NCBI RefSeq assembly: GCF_003253735.1
Contig: NZ_QKYW01000001.1
Location: forward strand, 372,001 to 436,000
Length of the DNA: 64,000 nucleotides
DNA from: Pseudomonas sp. URMO17WK12:I2
Lineage (GTDB): Bacteria > Pseudomonadota > Gammaproteobacteria > Pseudomonadales > Pseudomonadaceae
Direction: 5' to 3'
Under the pieces are notes generated by a model. It worked only from the letters and a program-made list of their open reading frames with translations. It had not been told where the DNA came from and did not search any database. Each line of letters opens with the position of its first letter. Position 1 is the first letter of the stretch. Below, piece after piece: positions 53,301 to 63,050 of this stretch. A program made the position numbers and the translations under genes.

Positions 53301-53335
53301 ACGATAAATCGGCGATTGCCCTCTAAACTTCATAA

Positions 53336-53547
53336 CAGGCTGTTGAAAAGCGTAGGCGAGGCAGCCAGTGCAAGGCCTGGGCGGCCCCACAAAAACAGCC
53401 GAAACGTAGCGCAGCGTAGTAACAGCCGAAGGCTGACCCGCAGGGCGAACGAAGTGAGTCAAAAGCGCAGTTTACATGCTGTAAATGAGCATTTTTAGGC
53501 TGTTTTTAACGCAGCAACGGCAACGCAGGTAGTTTTTCAACGGCCTG
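53336..53547. repeat. MITE-like repeat copy 2
   Basis: 212 bases with terminal inverted repeats CAGGCTGTTGAAAA (53336-53349) and TTTTCAACGGCCTG (53534-53547), 13 of 14 pairing. Internal stem AAAAACAGCC (53391-53400) / GGCTGTTTTT (53498-53507) with the inner palindrome TTTACA-TGC-TGTAAA. Longer than copy 1 by an insertion of about 65 bases before the palindrome. It fills the gap between the MORN gene and the next oxidoreductase. Confidence 0.75.
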
Positions 53548-53574
53548 ATAGTGAATAGCAGTCGAGGATCAACC

Positions 53575-54216
53575 ATGTATCTGACTCCCCAGCACATTCT
53601 TTTGGCAGGCGCTTCGGGCATGACCGGTGAACACCTGCTAGACCGTCTGCTCAACGAACCTACCGTCGAGCGCGTGCTGGCACCGAGTCGCAAGCCGCTG
53701 GCCGAGCACCCCCACCTGGAAAATCCGGTCGGCGAACTGTCCGACCTGCTGCCCGCCCTCAACGGCCCGGTGCACACCGCATTCTGCTGCCTGGGCAGTA
53801 CCATCAAGCAGGCGGGTTCCCAGGACGCCTTTCGCGCCGTCGATCACGATCTTGTGGTGGCCTTCGCCGCCCGTGCGCGGGAGCTCGGCGCGCGGCACCT
53901 GCTGGTGGTCAGCGCCATCGGCGCCGACCCGGGCTCGTCGGTGTTCTACAACCGCATCAAGGGGCAAACCGAAGAGGCGCTCAAGACCCAGGGCTGGCCG
54001 CAGTTGACCATCGCTCGCCCTTCCCTGCTGCTCGGCCCGCGCAACGAGTTCCGCCTCGGCGAACGGCTGGCCGCGCCCTTGTTGCGCTGGCTGCCGGGCA
54101 AGCACCGCGCCATCGACGTTACCGCCCTGGCCCGCGCCCTGTGGCGCCTGGCGCTGGAAGAGGGCGAAGGGCTACGCATCGTCGAGTCCGACGAGTTGCG
54201 GCGCCTGGGGCGCTGA
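53575..54216 (+). CDS. NAD(P)-binding Rossmann-fold oxidoreductase
   Basis: 213 residues from [20 protein letters not shown], with GAGG seven bases before the ATG. The nucleotide loop [11 protein letters not shown] (about 12-22) and [20 protein letters not shown] (about 111-130, with the Tyr-x-x-x-Lys-like YNRIK) place it among atypical short-chain/NAD(P)H-binding proteins of the NmrA/HTATIP2 type. Substrate unknown. It starts 27 bases after a repeat element and ends at a bidirectional terminator. Confidence 0.85.
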   Translation: MYLTPQHILLAGASGMTGEHLLDRLLNEPTVERVLAPSRKPLAEHPHLENPVGELSDLLPALNGPVHTAFCCLGSTIKQAGSQDAFRAVDHDLVVAFAARARELGARHLLVVSAIGADPGSSVFYNRIKGQTEEALKTQGWPQLTIARPSLLLGPRNEFRLGERLAAPLLRWLPGKHRAIDVTALARALWRLALEEGEGLRIVESDELRRLGR

Positions 54217-54220
54217 TAGG

Positions 54221-54249
54221 AAAAAAAGCGCCTATTCACGGCGCCTTTT
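54221..54249. terminator. Bidirectional terminator after the oxidoreductase
   Basis: AAAAAAA-GCGCC-TATTCAC-GGCGC-CTTTT in the convergent gap before the CitMHS transporter gene. Confidence 0.8.
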
Positions 54250-54253
54250 CCGT

Positions 54254-55567
54254 TCAGAACAGGCCGAGCAGGCCGGCAGCGCCGAGCATCAACAGTGAGA
54301 ACAGCCACATCCACCAGAACGAGTAGCGGATGTGCTTGCCCATTTCCAGGCGAGCCAGGCCCAGCGCCAGCCACAGAGCCGGCGAGAACGGGCTGATAAA
54401 GGTGCCGATGATGTTGCCGATCATCAGCGCATAGACCACGCTCGCCGCCTCCACGCCGTGACTCTCGACCACCTCGAGCACTACCGGCAGCAGGCCGAAG
54501 TAATACGCATCGGTGCTCAACAAAAACTCCATCGGCAAACCGAAGAAACCGAGGATCAAGTGCAGCTGACCGACCATGGCCTCGGGTAGCACCCTGACCA
54601 GATCCTGGGCGATGGAGGTAAGCATGCCGGTACCGGCGAGAATGCCGAGCATCGAGCCCGCCGCGAGGATGATCATGCCCATGCTCAATGCCGCGGGCGA
54701 ATGGGCGGCCAGCAGCTTCATCTGCAGCTTGCCGTCCGGGTAGTTGATCAGCATGACCAGGCTCAGGCCGATCATGAACACATAGCCCGCCGGCAGGATG
54801 CCGGTGAACAGCGACACCAGCACCGCGGCGAACAGACCGCCATTGATCCACATGCGCCCAGGGCGCTCGAGCGCTCGCTCCTCGTCGCTGAGTTCACCCG
54901 GGTTGCCAATGTGATCGTTCTCGCCGTCCTCGATCAGCGTACCGCCGGTTTGCGCGATACGGCGTTGTTCGCGCCAGCCCAGCAACGCCGCCATCGCCAC
55001 CAACAGCACCACCCCGACACCCTGCACGGCGAGCAGCGGCCGCCACAGCTCGGTGACTTCGATCCCGGTGACTGCAGCCGAGCGCCCCAAGGGCCCTGCC
55101 CAGGGCACCATATTGAGAACACCGGCGCCGATGGCCAGTAGCATCAGCATCAGGTACGGGCTCATGCGCAACCTTTTGTAGAGCGGCAGCAGCGCCGGAA
55201 TGGTCAGCAGGAAGGTGGTCGCGCCGGCGCCATCCAGATGGGCGAGCATGCCAATGATGGCGGTGGCCACTGCCACCGCGATCACGTTGCCGCGCGTCAG
55301 TCTGACCATGAAGCCGATGATCGGTCGGAACAGCCCGGTGTCCTGCATCACCCCGAAGAAGGTGATGGCGAAGATGAACATGGTGGCGATGCTGATCACC
55401 CGACCGACGCCATCGGTGAAGAAAACCGAGATTTCCGCCGGGCCAAAGCCGGCACAGAAGGCGCCCAGCAGCGGCACCATGATCAGGGGCAGGACGGGCG
55501 ACATGCGCCCGCCGAGTAACAGGGCCACCAGGCAAACGATGGTCAACAGGCCAATCAGGGTCAACAA
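54254..55567 (-). CDS. CitMHS family citrate/divalent-cation transporter
   Basis: 437 residues with about 12 membrane segments. MLTLIGLLTIVCLVALLLGG at the start, LAHLDGAGATTFLLTIPALL (about 108-127), NMVPWAGPLGRSA (about 152-164) and the C-terminal IGTFISPFSPALWLALGLA fit the CitMHS family, which moves citrate complexed with Mg2+ or Ca2+ with protons. A charged loop (about 205-245) divides two halves. It is monocistronic; no tctDE/citAB-type sensor is adjacent, so regulation is not apparent. Confidence 0.93.
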   Translation of the reverse strand: MLTLIGLLTIVCLVALLLGGRMSPVLPLIMVPLLGAFCAGFGPAEISVFFTDGVGRVISIATMFIFAITFFGVMQDTGLFRPIIGFMVRLTRGNVIAVAVATAIIGMLAHLDGAGATTFLLTIPALLPLYKRLRMSPYLMLMLLAIGAGVLNMVPWAGPLGRSAAVTGIEVTELWRPLLAVQGVGVVLLVAMAALLGWREQRRIAQTGGTLIEDGENDHIGNPGELSDEERALERPGRMWINGGLFAAVLVSLFTGILPAGYVFMIGLSLVMLINYPDGKLQMKLLAAHSPAALSMGMIILAAGSMLGILAGTGMLTSIAQDLVRVLPEAMVGQLHLILGFFGLPMEFLLSTDAYYFGLLPVVLEVVESHGVEAASVVYALMIGNIIGTFISPFSPALWLALGLARLEMGKHIRYSFWWMWLFSLLMLGAAGLLGLF

Positions 55568-55600
55568 ACCGAGCTCTCCTTATTGTTGTTCAAGAGCACC

Positions 55601-55740
55601 TCCAAAAACCAAGGCGGCGCAGCCAGCGCAATACGACGGCGGCCCCACAACAACAGGCGAAAAAGCTGAATTCCCGTGCTGTAAACGAGCATTTTGAGCC
55701 TGTTTTCAACGCTGCGATGGCAACGCAGGTAGTTTTTAGC
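55601..55740. repeat. MITE-like repeat copy 3, upstream of the SDR gene
   Basis: About 140 bases related to copy 2 (shared GGCGGCCCCACAA and GCAACGCAGGTAGTTTTT). Internal stem AACAGGC (55652-55658) / GCCTGTT (55698-55704). The ends are degenerate, so the outer borders are approximate. It accounts for nearly half of the 355-base gap 55568-55922; the remainder is A/T-richer and may hold promoters, but I see no convincing hexamer pair. Confidence 0.6.
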
Positions 55741-55922
55741 GGTACCCTCAAGTCGGTGCGGGCATGCACACAAGGCGTGGACTCTAGAAAGCCAACCTTT
55801 CACGAACCTTTATGCAGGCCTTCGCTAAGCCTATGATTTGTCAGTGAATATGTAGTAATGCGAGGTAACATTTGCGTAGCCTTGCTAAGCTGCAGTGCCT
55901 TGCCACTTAGCGGAGCTTCGTC

Positions 55923-56609
55923 ATGTCATCGAATAGAACTGCCTTGATCATCGGTGCCTCTCGAGGCATCGGCCTGGGCCTGGTGCGTCAGCTCCACAGT
56001 GATGCCTGGCAGGTGACCGCCACGGTGCGCACCCCGGCACGTGCCACCGAGCTGCAGGCCCTGAACGGTGTGCAGATCGAATTACTGGATATCGATGACA
56101 GCGCCGCGCTGGATGCGCTGACGCAGCGTCTGCAAGGCCAGGTCTTCGACCTGCTGTTCGTCAACGCCGGCATTCTGGGTCCCGGCCATCAATCGGCTGC
56201 GCAAGCCACCAACGAGGAGCTCGGTCAGTTGTTCATGACCAACGTGACGGCGCCGATCCGCCTGGCAGAACGCCTGGTCGGCCAGCTGCGCCCACAGACC
56301 GGCGTGCTGGCGTTCATGAGTTCGGGGCTGGGCAGCGTGGCCAACCCCGAAGGCAACAACCTGGCGCTGTACAAGGCCAGCAAGGCGGCGCTCAATTCGC
56401 TGACCAACAGCTTCGTCTGTGAGCTGCCAGAGCCGCGCCCGACGGTGCTGTCGCTGCATCCGGGCTGGGTGAAGACCGACATGGGCGGCGAAAACGCCAT
56501 GGTCGAAGTGGCCGACAGCTGCCGCGGCCTGATCGCCCAGGTCGAACGCTTCGCCGGCCAGGGCGGCCACCACTTCGTCGACTATCAGGGCAGTCGCATC
56601 GCCTGGTAA
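55923..56609 (+). CDS. Short-chain dehydrogenase/reductase
   Basis: 228 residues. Classical SDR: cofactor loop GASRGIGLG (about 11-19), NAG (about 80-82), catalytic Ser in FMSSGLGS (about 131-138), and the YxxxK pair in YKASK (about 149-153). Arg in TVRTPAR after beta-2 suggests NADP preference. Resembles the C-factor/sniffer-like SDR group; substrate unknown. The gene stands alone between repeat regions. Confidence 0.9.
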   Translation: MSSNRTALIIGASRGIGLGLVRQLHSDAWQVTATVRTPARATELQALNGVQIELLDIDDSAALDALTQRLQGQVFDLLFVNAGILGPGHQSAAQATNEELGQLFMTNVTAPIRLAERLVGQLRPQTGVLAFMSSGLGSVANPEGNNLALYKASKAALNSLTNSFVCELPEPRPTVLSLHPGWVKTDMGGENAMVEVADSCRGLIAQVERFAGQGGHHFVDYQGSRIAW

Positions 56610-56614
56610 GCACC

Positions 56615-56860
56615 TGAGAGCCTGTTCATTATCCTGGGATTTTGGCTGCAACGTGGCGATAGCGGACGGTCGTTCCCGTAGGGTGGACAACGCTCTTTTT
56701 GTCCACCATTACGGTCATAGAGCGGTGGACGGATGAAGCGTCCTCCACCCTACGAACCTGCAGCTTGATGGTAGGCGAAGCGACCTGAGCAGCCATCCCG
56801 TGGGAGCGCGCCATGCGCGCGATCGCTTCGCGGGCATGGCCCGCTCCCACGGGATATGAG
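56615..56860. repeat. REP-type repeat cluster in the SDR-chaA gap
   Basis: Fills most of the 332-base gap 56610-56941. Parts: 56615-56665 (AGCCTGTTCA... and ATTTTGGC...AGCGG, related to 33546-33572); 56677-56754, a palindrome with perfect ends CGTAGGGTGGA / TCCACCCTACG; and 56795-56855, a REP palindrome with perfect 14-bp ends ATCCCGTGGGAGCG / CGCTCCCACGGGAT. The right half repeats 33615-33637 exactly. Confidence 0.85.
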
Positions 56861-56941
56861 GCTGGCCTCAAACCGTAGGATGGGCGACCGCCCTTCACCC
56901 CCACCGATCCAAGTCACAGACTTCGTGGCCGTTCAGCTCCC

Positions 56942-58042
56942 TTAAAGCCCCAACATCGCCAACATGATGAAGGTGGCGAACAGCACGAAGTGGGTCATGC
57001 CCTCGATGGCGTTGGTCTCGCCGTCATTGAGGTTGATGGCGCAGACGATCAGGGTGATGAACACCATCACCGTCTGCACCGGGGTCATCGCCATCTGGAA
57101 CGGCTGCCCGCTGTACAGCGCCATGGCCTCCATCACCGGCACGGTAAGGATCACCGTCGACAGCGAGGCGCCCAGGGCGATGTTGACCACCGACTGCATG
57201 CGGTTGGCCAGCGCCGCCCGCAAGGCGGTGAGAATCTCCGGCGCCGCGGAAATGCCCGCCACCACGATGGCGGTCAGCACCGGGGGTGCGCCGGTGCCTT
57301 CCAGGCCCACGTCCATGGCCAGGGACATCACCTCGGCGAGCACGCCGATGACGATCACCCCGAACACCAGCACGCCAATCGACCAGGCCACATTGACCTG
57401 AGACTCGTCGGCGCCATGACCATGCCCCTCGCCACCACGGTGTTTCTTCTCCGGGTAGCTGTAGCTGAAGAAATAGCTGTGCGGGCCGACCTGCATGCGC
57501 AGGAACACCGCATACAGCACCAGCATGGCGCCGATGGTGAACATCGAATACGCCTTCCAGTCCGCCTCCGGAATGAACTCGGGCACCACCATGGAGATGC
57601 CCATGGCGGTCAGAATCATCACGCTGTAACTGCGCGCCGAGTCGTCGTTGTAGGACTGCTCGCCGTGCTTGAGGCCACCCATCAGCGCGGCCAGGCCGAG
57701 GATGCCGTTGATGTCGAGCATCACCGCCGAATAGATGGTGTCGCGTACCAGGGTCGGCGAGGCCTGGTTGCTCATCATGATCGCCAGGATCACCACCTCG
57801 ACCAACACCGCCGACAGGGTGAGGATCATGGTGCCGTAGGGATCGCCGACCCGCTCGGCCAGCTGCTCGGCATGGTGGGCGACGCGCAGCGAGGCGCAGA
57901 CGATGGCAGCGATCAGCGCCAGCGCGCCGGCCAGCGCAATGGCCTGGCCGTGACCGAGCAAGGCGTGCTCCATTGGCAGGGCAATCAGGGCGGCGAGCAC
58001 GGCCAGCAGCAGCCAGTATTCCTGCTTGATGGCATTGAACAT
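56942..58042 (-). CDS. chaA: Calcium/proton antiporter ChaA
   Basis: 366 residues, about 11 membrane segments, CaCA superfamily. The two antiparallel alpha repeats are seen as GTMILTLSAVLVEVVILAIM (about 70-89) and the later VAGISAAPEILTALRAALAN. A cytoplasmic His/Gly/Glu-rich loop (RGGEGHGHGADE, about 202-213) may bind cations. It exports Ca2+, and Na+/K+ in E. coli, in exchange for protons. Monocistronic, facing the REP cluster. Confidence 0.93.
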   Translation of the reverse strand: MFNAIKQEYWLLLAVLAALIALPMEHALLGHGQAIALAGALALIAAIVCASLRVAHHAEQLAERVGDPYGTMILTLSAVLVEVVILAIMMSNQASPTLVRDTIYSAVMLDINGILGLAALMGGLKHGEQSYNDDSARSYSVMILTAMGISMVVPEFIPEADWKAYSMFTIGAMLVLYAVFLRMQVGPHSYFFSYSYPEKKHRGGEGHGHGADESQVNVAWSIGVLVFGVIVIGVLAEVMSLAMDVGLEGTGAPPVLTAIVVAGISAAPEILTALRAALANRMQSVVNIALGASLSTVILTVPVMEAMALYSGQPFQMAMTPVQTVMVFITLIVCAINLNDGETNAIEGMTHFVLFATFIMLAMLGL

Positions 58043-58104
58043 GGGTGATTCCTTTCAGAGGAGAGCAGAACGATCCTGCTCCGACTGCAACATCCTGTAA
58101 ATAA

Positions 58105-59148
<1,044 letters not shown>

Positions 59149-59155
59149 ACCGCCG

Positions 59156-59236
59156 GTAGCCTGGGTACCGCTGCGCTCAACCCAGGCTACGGTAGATCGA
59201 CCGGTTGTAGGGTGGATGACGCTTCACCCATCCACC
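59156..59236. repeat. Two palindromes downstream of the adenine deaminase gene
   Basis: 59156-59190: perfect 11-bp arms GTAGCCTGGGT / ACCCAGGCTAC. 59211-59236: GGTGGATG / CATCCACC, preceded by GTAG as in the repeat at 56677. Both are dispersed intergenic palindrome types; they may also end the transcript. Confidence 0.65.
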
Positions 59237-59264
59237 ACGCCGTGGTTTTCAGAATTACCGCATC

Positions 59265-59520
59265 GCTTGTATGTCCGGTTCCGCTCTGACGAGCGGGTTC
59301 CTTTTGGCATTGCCCGGATGGCCGGCCCCGCCAAAAGGAACCAAAAGGTCTAGCCCCGACATCCGGCCCCGGCTTCGCCGTGGTTCCCTCGCTACATCGT
59401 TGCTCCGAGGGCCCGCCGCGAAGGGCCATCCCTGGCCCATCGCGGCTCTCGCGGCATCCATGCCGCTCAAGGCTACCCGCCCGGCCCTCTACACAACGAT
59501 TCCACTCGGCCTTCTGAAGG
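59265..59520. repeat. Conserved intergenic repeat (about 250 bp) without a supported gene
   Basis: Begins with inverted arms GGTTCCTTTTGGC (59296-59308) / GCCAAAAGGAACC (59330-59342) and goes on through CATCCGGCCCCGGCTTCGCC. I recognise this layout as a sequence repeated in many pseudomonad intergenic regions. Open frames cross it on both strands but have low-complexity, Arg/Pro/Ser-rich translations and no ribosome-binding site. With 59521-59597, which shows nothing clear, it makes up the 449-base gap before the copper genes. Confidence 0.55.
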
Positions 59521-59597
59521 GGCAATTGATGTCGTCTGCGAGCCTTGTGGAAGAAAGCACCTCAGAGCGGCACAGCGAAGCCCCTAATACCAGGGCA

Positions 59598-60077
59598 TCA
59601 ATGCCCCTTGTGGTCATGCCCACCCTCAGCCGCCGGCTCATCCTTCTGCACCGCCACGTCTACCGTCACCGGCCCGGCCTTCTCGAAGGTCAGGGTCAGC
59701 GGGAAGCGGTCACCCGCCTGGGCCTGCTGCTTCAGGTTGAACAGCATCACGTGGTAGCCCATGGGCGCGAACTTCACTTCGCCGCCGGCGGGAATCACCA
59801 CGTTGTGCACCTGCTGCATCTTCATCAGGCCGCCCACATGGGCGTGCTCATGGATCTCCGCCTTGCCGGCCACCGGCGTTTCGACGGTAAGCAGGCGATC
59901 ATCCGCATCGCCCTTGTTGTGCACCACGAAGTAGGCAGCGGCGGTCGGCGCCACCGGTGGCATTTCCCGCGACCAGGGGTGGTCGATGTGCAGTTGGCCG
60001 ACTTCATATTCGTGGGCGTTGGCCAGCAGGCTGGTGGCGAGCAGTGCAGCGGTCAGAACCCGTTTTTTCAGTGTCAT
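59598..60077 (-). CDS. Periplasmic copper chaperone PCu(A)C
   Basis: 159 residues. The signal peptide MTLKKRVLTAALLATSLLANA precedes HEYEVGQLHIDHPWSREMPP. The PCu(A)C copper site is present: His in EIHEHAHVGG, Met in MKMQQV, and the HxM pair in APMGYHVMLF (about 104-113). A His-rich tail (GGHDHKGH) may give additional metal binding. The family delivers Cu(I) to cytochrome oxidase assembly or to outer-membrane copper proteins. It lies 59 bases after the PepSY gene in a copper-handling cluster. Confidence 0.92.
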   Translation of the reverse strand: MTLKKRVLTAALLATSLLANAHEYEVGQLHIDHPWSREMPPVAPTAAAYFVVHNKGDADDRLLTVETPVAGKAEIHEHAHVGGLMKMQQVHNVVIPAGGEVKFAPMGYHVMLFNLKQQAQAGDRFPLTLTFEKAGPVTVDVAVQKDEPAAEGGHDHKGH

Positions 60078-60136
60078 GGTGCTTCTCCTTCAATCGAATT
60101 CGGTTGTCTCGGCCGCCATGGGGGCGGCCGGTTACG

Positions 60137-61498
60137 TCAGGCCAGGCGCCGGCTGGCGAGGCGCGACAGGAGCAGGAAATCCAGCGCCCAGATCGCCAGC
60201 AGCGAGGCGCCGACCAGGGGGAACAGCACGCCCAGGCCGATCATGATCGCCACGCCGACCTTCCAGCGCGGCAGGTCATGGCGCAGCGGCGGCACGCCGA
60301 GGCTATCGCTGGGCCGACGCTTCCACCACATGATCAGGCCGCTGACCGAGCTGAGCAGAATCATCAGGCACACGAACAGGATGAACAGCTGATGCGGCAG
60401 ACCGTAGAGCTTGCCCTGGTGCAGCATCACGCCACTCTCGACGGCCCGCGCCGCCAGGCCGTAGTCGGCCCAGCGCACGTCCGCCAGCACCGCGCCGCTG
60501 TATTGGTCGACATGCAGGGTGGCATCGTTGCGCGGGTCATCGGCGAACACCGAGATGGTATAGACCCCGGTCGGCGTGCTCGGAAAGCTGATGCTGTAGC
60601 CCGGATGCACGCCGCGCTCGCTGGCGATATCCACCACCTGCTGCAGGCCCACGGTCGGGTTGGCGGTAGAGGCCGGCGCGACCCCGCCATTGTGCGCGGC
60701 GTGCGGATCGGATTCGGGCAGCGGGGTGTTCTCCAGCGCCCAGGGCACGGTCTGCTTGTGGCTCAGGTTGAGCTCGCCGGCTTGGCGATCCGAAGTCGGC
60801 ACCTGATCCCACATGGCTGCCGGAAACTGATTCCAGGCGCCGGCGAACTGCTTGCCCCAGAAACCCGTCCAGGTCATGCCGGTAAGCAGCATGAACAACA
60901 GCAACAAGGCGCCCCAGAAACCGGTAACGGCATGCAGGTCACGCCAGAACAGCCGGCCACCGGCCGACAGCCGCGGCCACAGCACACCAGCGCCGCGCCC
61001 GCGCGGCCACCACAGGTATAGCCCGGAGACCACCAGCACCACGCCCCAGCCGGCTGCCAGCTCGATCAATCGATCACCTGGCGTGCCGATCAACAGGTCG
61101 GCGTGCACCGCACGCGCCAGGGCCTGCAGGTTGTTGCGCGTGTCCTGAGTACCAAGGATGGCCCCCTGGTATGGGTCGACGAACACAGTGCGGGTGCGCT
61201 CGCCGACCTTCACCACGAACTGGGCGCTACTGTTGGCGTCCGCCGGCGGCAGGTACTTGCCGACACTGCCCTGGGGATAAACGGCCCGGACGCGGCCGAG
61301 CATCTCGTCGGCGCTCAGTGGCTGCCCCGAAGCCTCGACCTGCAGCAGGTCGGCATACATCAGCTGATCGAGCTGCGGTTTGAACAGGTAGATGATGCCG
61401 GTCAGCGATAGCATGATCATGAAGGGAATGACGAACAGGCCGGCATAGAAGTGCCAGCGCCAGGCCAGGTTATAGAACGAGGGTGTCGAGTTTTTCAT
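60137..61498 (-). CDS. PepSY-associated transmembrane protein
   Basis: 453 residues from MKNSTPSFYNLAWRWHFYAG, AGG six bases before the ATG; an ATG at 61519 is possible. Four membrane helices (about 16-38, 157-180, 205-228, 365-388, with a last pair near 420-445) and two periplasmic PepSY parts; paired His residues in the helices (RWHFY, RDLHAVTGFWG, LHQGKLYG) could bind heme. Proteins of this family act in ferric or cupric reduction or sit with metal uptake genes. Here the neighbours are copper-type, so a role in copper reduction is inferred. Confidence 0.87.
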   Translation of the reverse strand: MKNSTPSFYNLAWRWHFYAGLFVIPFMIMLSLTGIIYLFKPQLDQLMYADLLQVEASGQPLSADEMLGRVRAVYPQGSVGKYLPPADANSSAQFVVKVGERTRTVFVDPYQGAILGTQDTRNNLQALARAVHADLLIGTPGDRLIELAAGWGVVLVVSGLYLWWPRGRGAGVLWPRLSAGGRLFWRDLHAVTGFWGALLLLFMLLTGMTWTGFWGKQFAGAWNQFPAAMWDQVPTSDRQAGELNLSHKQTVPWALENTPLPESDPHAAHNGGVAPASTANPTVGLQQVVDIASERGVHPGYSISFPSTPTGVYTISVFADDPRNDATLHVDQYSGAVLADVRWADYGLAARAVESGVMLHQGKLYGLPHQLFILFVCLMILLSSVSGLIMWWKRRPSDSLGVPPLRHDLPRWKVGVAIMIGLGVLFPLVGASLLAIWALDFLLLSRLASRRLA

Positions 61499-61572
61499 GT
61501 GAAGCCTGATCTTGTGCATAGGCGAATTGCCGGCAGCACCAAACGCGCTACAGGCAACGACAAGGAAGCGAA

Positions 61573-61968
61573 TCAGGCGATAAAGGGTGAGGCGCGAGGG
61601 TTGGCCGATGGCCATAGATAGCGCACAGCGCCGCCGGGTTCGGCGTTAGGCCGTGCAATTGCCGGGCGTAGCCGTGGCAGCAGCCCCAGCAGGCCGAAGA
61701 AGGCCGCCAGAGCGAGGGCAGCAAAGGTGGAGCACAACGGGCAGCCGGAACCCATCAATGGCATCGGCATAATCGAGCCCGTGCCGCCCATGTCCATCGC
61801 GGCGCTGCCGCTTGCACTGGCGTCCAGGCCGCAATAGCCGCCATCCATGCCGCTGAGCTGCAGGCCGGTCATCTGCCCATGGCTGACCGCACAGGCGAGC
61901 GCGCTGAACAGAATGCTGAAATACAACACCCAGGCGAGCAACGAGCGATCAGAGCGGGACAGGTTCAT
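61573..61968 (-). CDS. DUF2946 family protein
   Basis: 131 residues from MNLSRSDRSLLAWVLYFSIL; further upstream ATGs overlap the LysR gene. An N-terminal signal anchor (about 10-30) is followed by a Met/Gly-rich stretch with MDMGGTG and MPMPLMGSGCPLC, the CPLC pair lying just before a second membrane helix (about 95-115). DUF2946 proteins sit near copper TonB receptors and PepSY proteins in pseudomonads; the Met and Cys residues suggest copper binding, not shown. First gene of the copper set, 74 bases before the PepSY gene. Confidence 0.82.
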   Translation of the reverse strand: MNLSRSDRSLLAWVLYFSILFSALACAVSHGQMTGLQLSGMDGGYCGLDASASGSAAMDMGGTGSIMPMPLMGSGCPLCSTFAALALAAFFGLLGLLPRLRPAIARPNAEPGGAVRYLWPSANPRASPFIA

Positions 61969-62026
61969 GGCTGGCGATTTTAGGGGCAGTGGCGGCAAAC
62001 GGGCTGTGGTGGATTGCCGCAGCAGC

Positions 62027-62944
62027 TTAACGGCGCCACGGCGCCTGCGCCAGCAACTCGGCACAGCGTGCCTGCACGAACTCGCGCAACAGGTGAACGG
62101 GTTTGCTCAGCTGTTCACGGTGGGCACAGATCAGATTCAGCGGGGTCGGCTCACCCAGCACCGCGGGCAGCAGAATCTTCAGGCGCCCGGCGTGCACGTC
62201 ACCGGCCACGTCCAGCCAGGATTTGTACACCACACCCGCCCCTGCCACTGCCCAGCGGCGCACCACGTCGGCATCGTCACTGAGCCGGTCACCGGCAACC
62301 TGCAGGCTGTGCTCACCGTCAGCCTCATGAAAGCGCCAGCGCTCGTAGGCGCGGCCACCGAGCATGTAGATCAGGCAGTTGTGCTCGCGCAGGTCACTGA
62401 TCTGCCGCGGCTCGCCATGGCGCTGCAGATAGGCAGGCGCGGCGCACAGCACCCGGCGATTGCCCGGCGCCACCGGCAGCGCCACCAGGCTCGAATCCTC
62501 CGGCTCGCCATAGCGCAGGGCGATATCCACCCGCTCGCGAAACAGATCGGTAACCCGGTCGCCGAGCAGCAGGCGCAACTGCACCTGCGGGTGCACTTGC
62601 ATAAAGGTGTCGAGCCACGGCAGCAAGGTATTGCGACCAAAATCCGACGGCACCGAGAGCTGCAGCGGCCCGCTGATCGCCGACTTGCTGCCGGCCAGTT
62701 GCTGGCGCCCGGCCTCGAGGCTCTGCAGCACCTGGCGGGCGTGCACCAGGTAGGCCTCACCTTCGGTCGTCAGGCGCAGGCTGCGGGTCGAACGGGCAAA
62801 CAGGCGTACCTGCAACGCGTGCTCCAGGCGTTTCAGCGCCGCACTGGCTACCGCAGGCGAGATATCGAGCAGGCGTGCGGCCGCCGACAGGCTGCCGACT
62901 TCGGCAGTACGCACGAACACTTGCAGATCATCCAGACGCAACAC
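62027..62944 (-). CDS. LysR family transcriptional regulator
   Basis: 305 residues. Winged helix-turn-helix at the start (MLRLDDLQVFVRTAEVGSLS, AAARLLDISPAVASAALKRL) and a C-terminal effector domain (about 90-295). It resembles the large CrgA-like group acting on nearby oxidoreductases. It is divergent from the monooxygenase-fold and alcohol dehydrogenase genes, with a perfect dyad at 62954-62974, which makes them its likely targets. Effector unknown. Confidence 0.93.
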   Translation of the reverse strand: MLRLDDLQVFVRTAEVGSLSAAARLLDISPAVASAALKRLEHALQVRLFARSTRSLRLTTEGEAYLVHARQVLQSLEAGRQQLAGSKSAISGPLQLSVPSDFGRNTLLPWLDTFMQVHPQVQLRLLLGDRVTDLFRERVDIALRYGEPEDSSLVALPVAPGNRRVLCAAPAYLQRHGEPRQISDLREHNCLIYMLGGRAYERWRFHEADGEHSLQVAGDRLSDDADVVRRWAVAGAGVVYKSWLDVAGDVHAGRLKILLPAVLGEPTPLNLICAHREQLSKPVHLLREFVQARCAELLAQAPWRR

Positions 62945-62953
62945 AGCCGCTCA

Positions 62954-62974
62954 CTTTCAAAAAAATATTGAAAG
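62954..62974. promoter_or_regulatory. LysR-type operator at the 62.9-kb divergent promoter
   Basis: Perfect 7-bp arms CTTTCAA / TTGAAAG around AAAAATA, 10 bases upstream of the regulator's ATG. The A/T centre and T-N11-A type spacing fit LysR sites. The TTGAAA of the right arm could also be a -35 for the rightward genes. Confidence 0.65.
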
Positions 62975-63050
62975 AGACTCTACTTGCATGCTGTTTTTCT
63001 TGCCACGCGAATAAACGAGCATGGCCCTACCTCAAGAATGGAGTTCCACC

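Noticed and set aside
55830..55866. Promoter for the SDR gene (TATGAT or TTGTCA boxes)
   Set aside because: TATGAT at 55832 has only a weak partner and TTGTCA at 55838 has no -10 at a proper distance.
59271..60392. 373-codon plus-strand frame over the intergenic repeat and the PCu(A)C gene
   Set aside because: Its first third is the conserved non-coding repeat and the rest is antisense to PCu(A)C; no ribosome-binding site.
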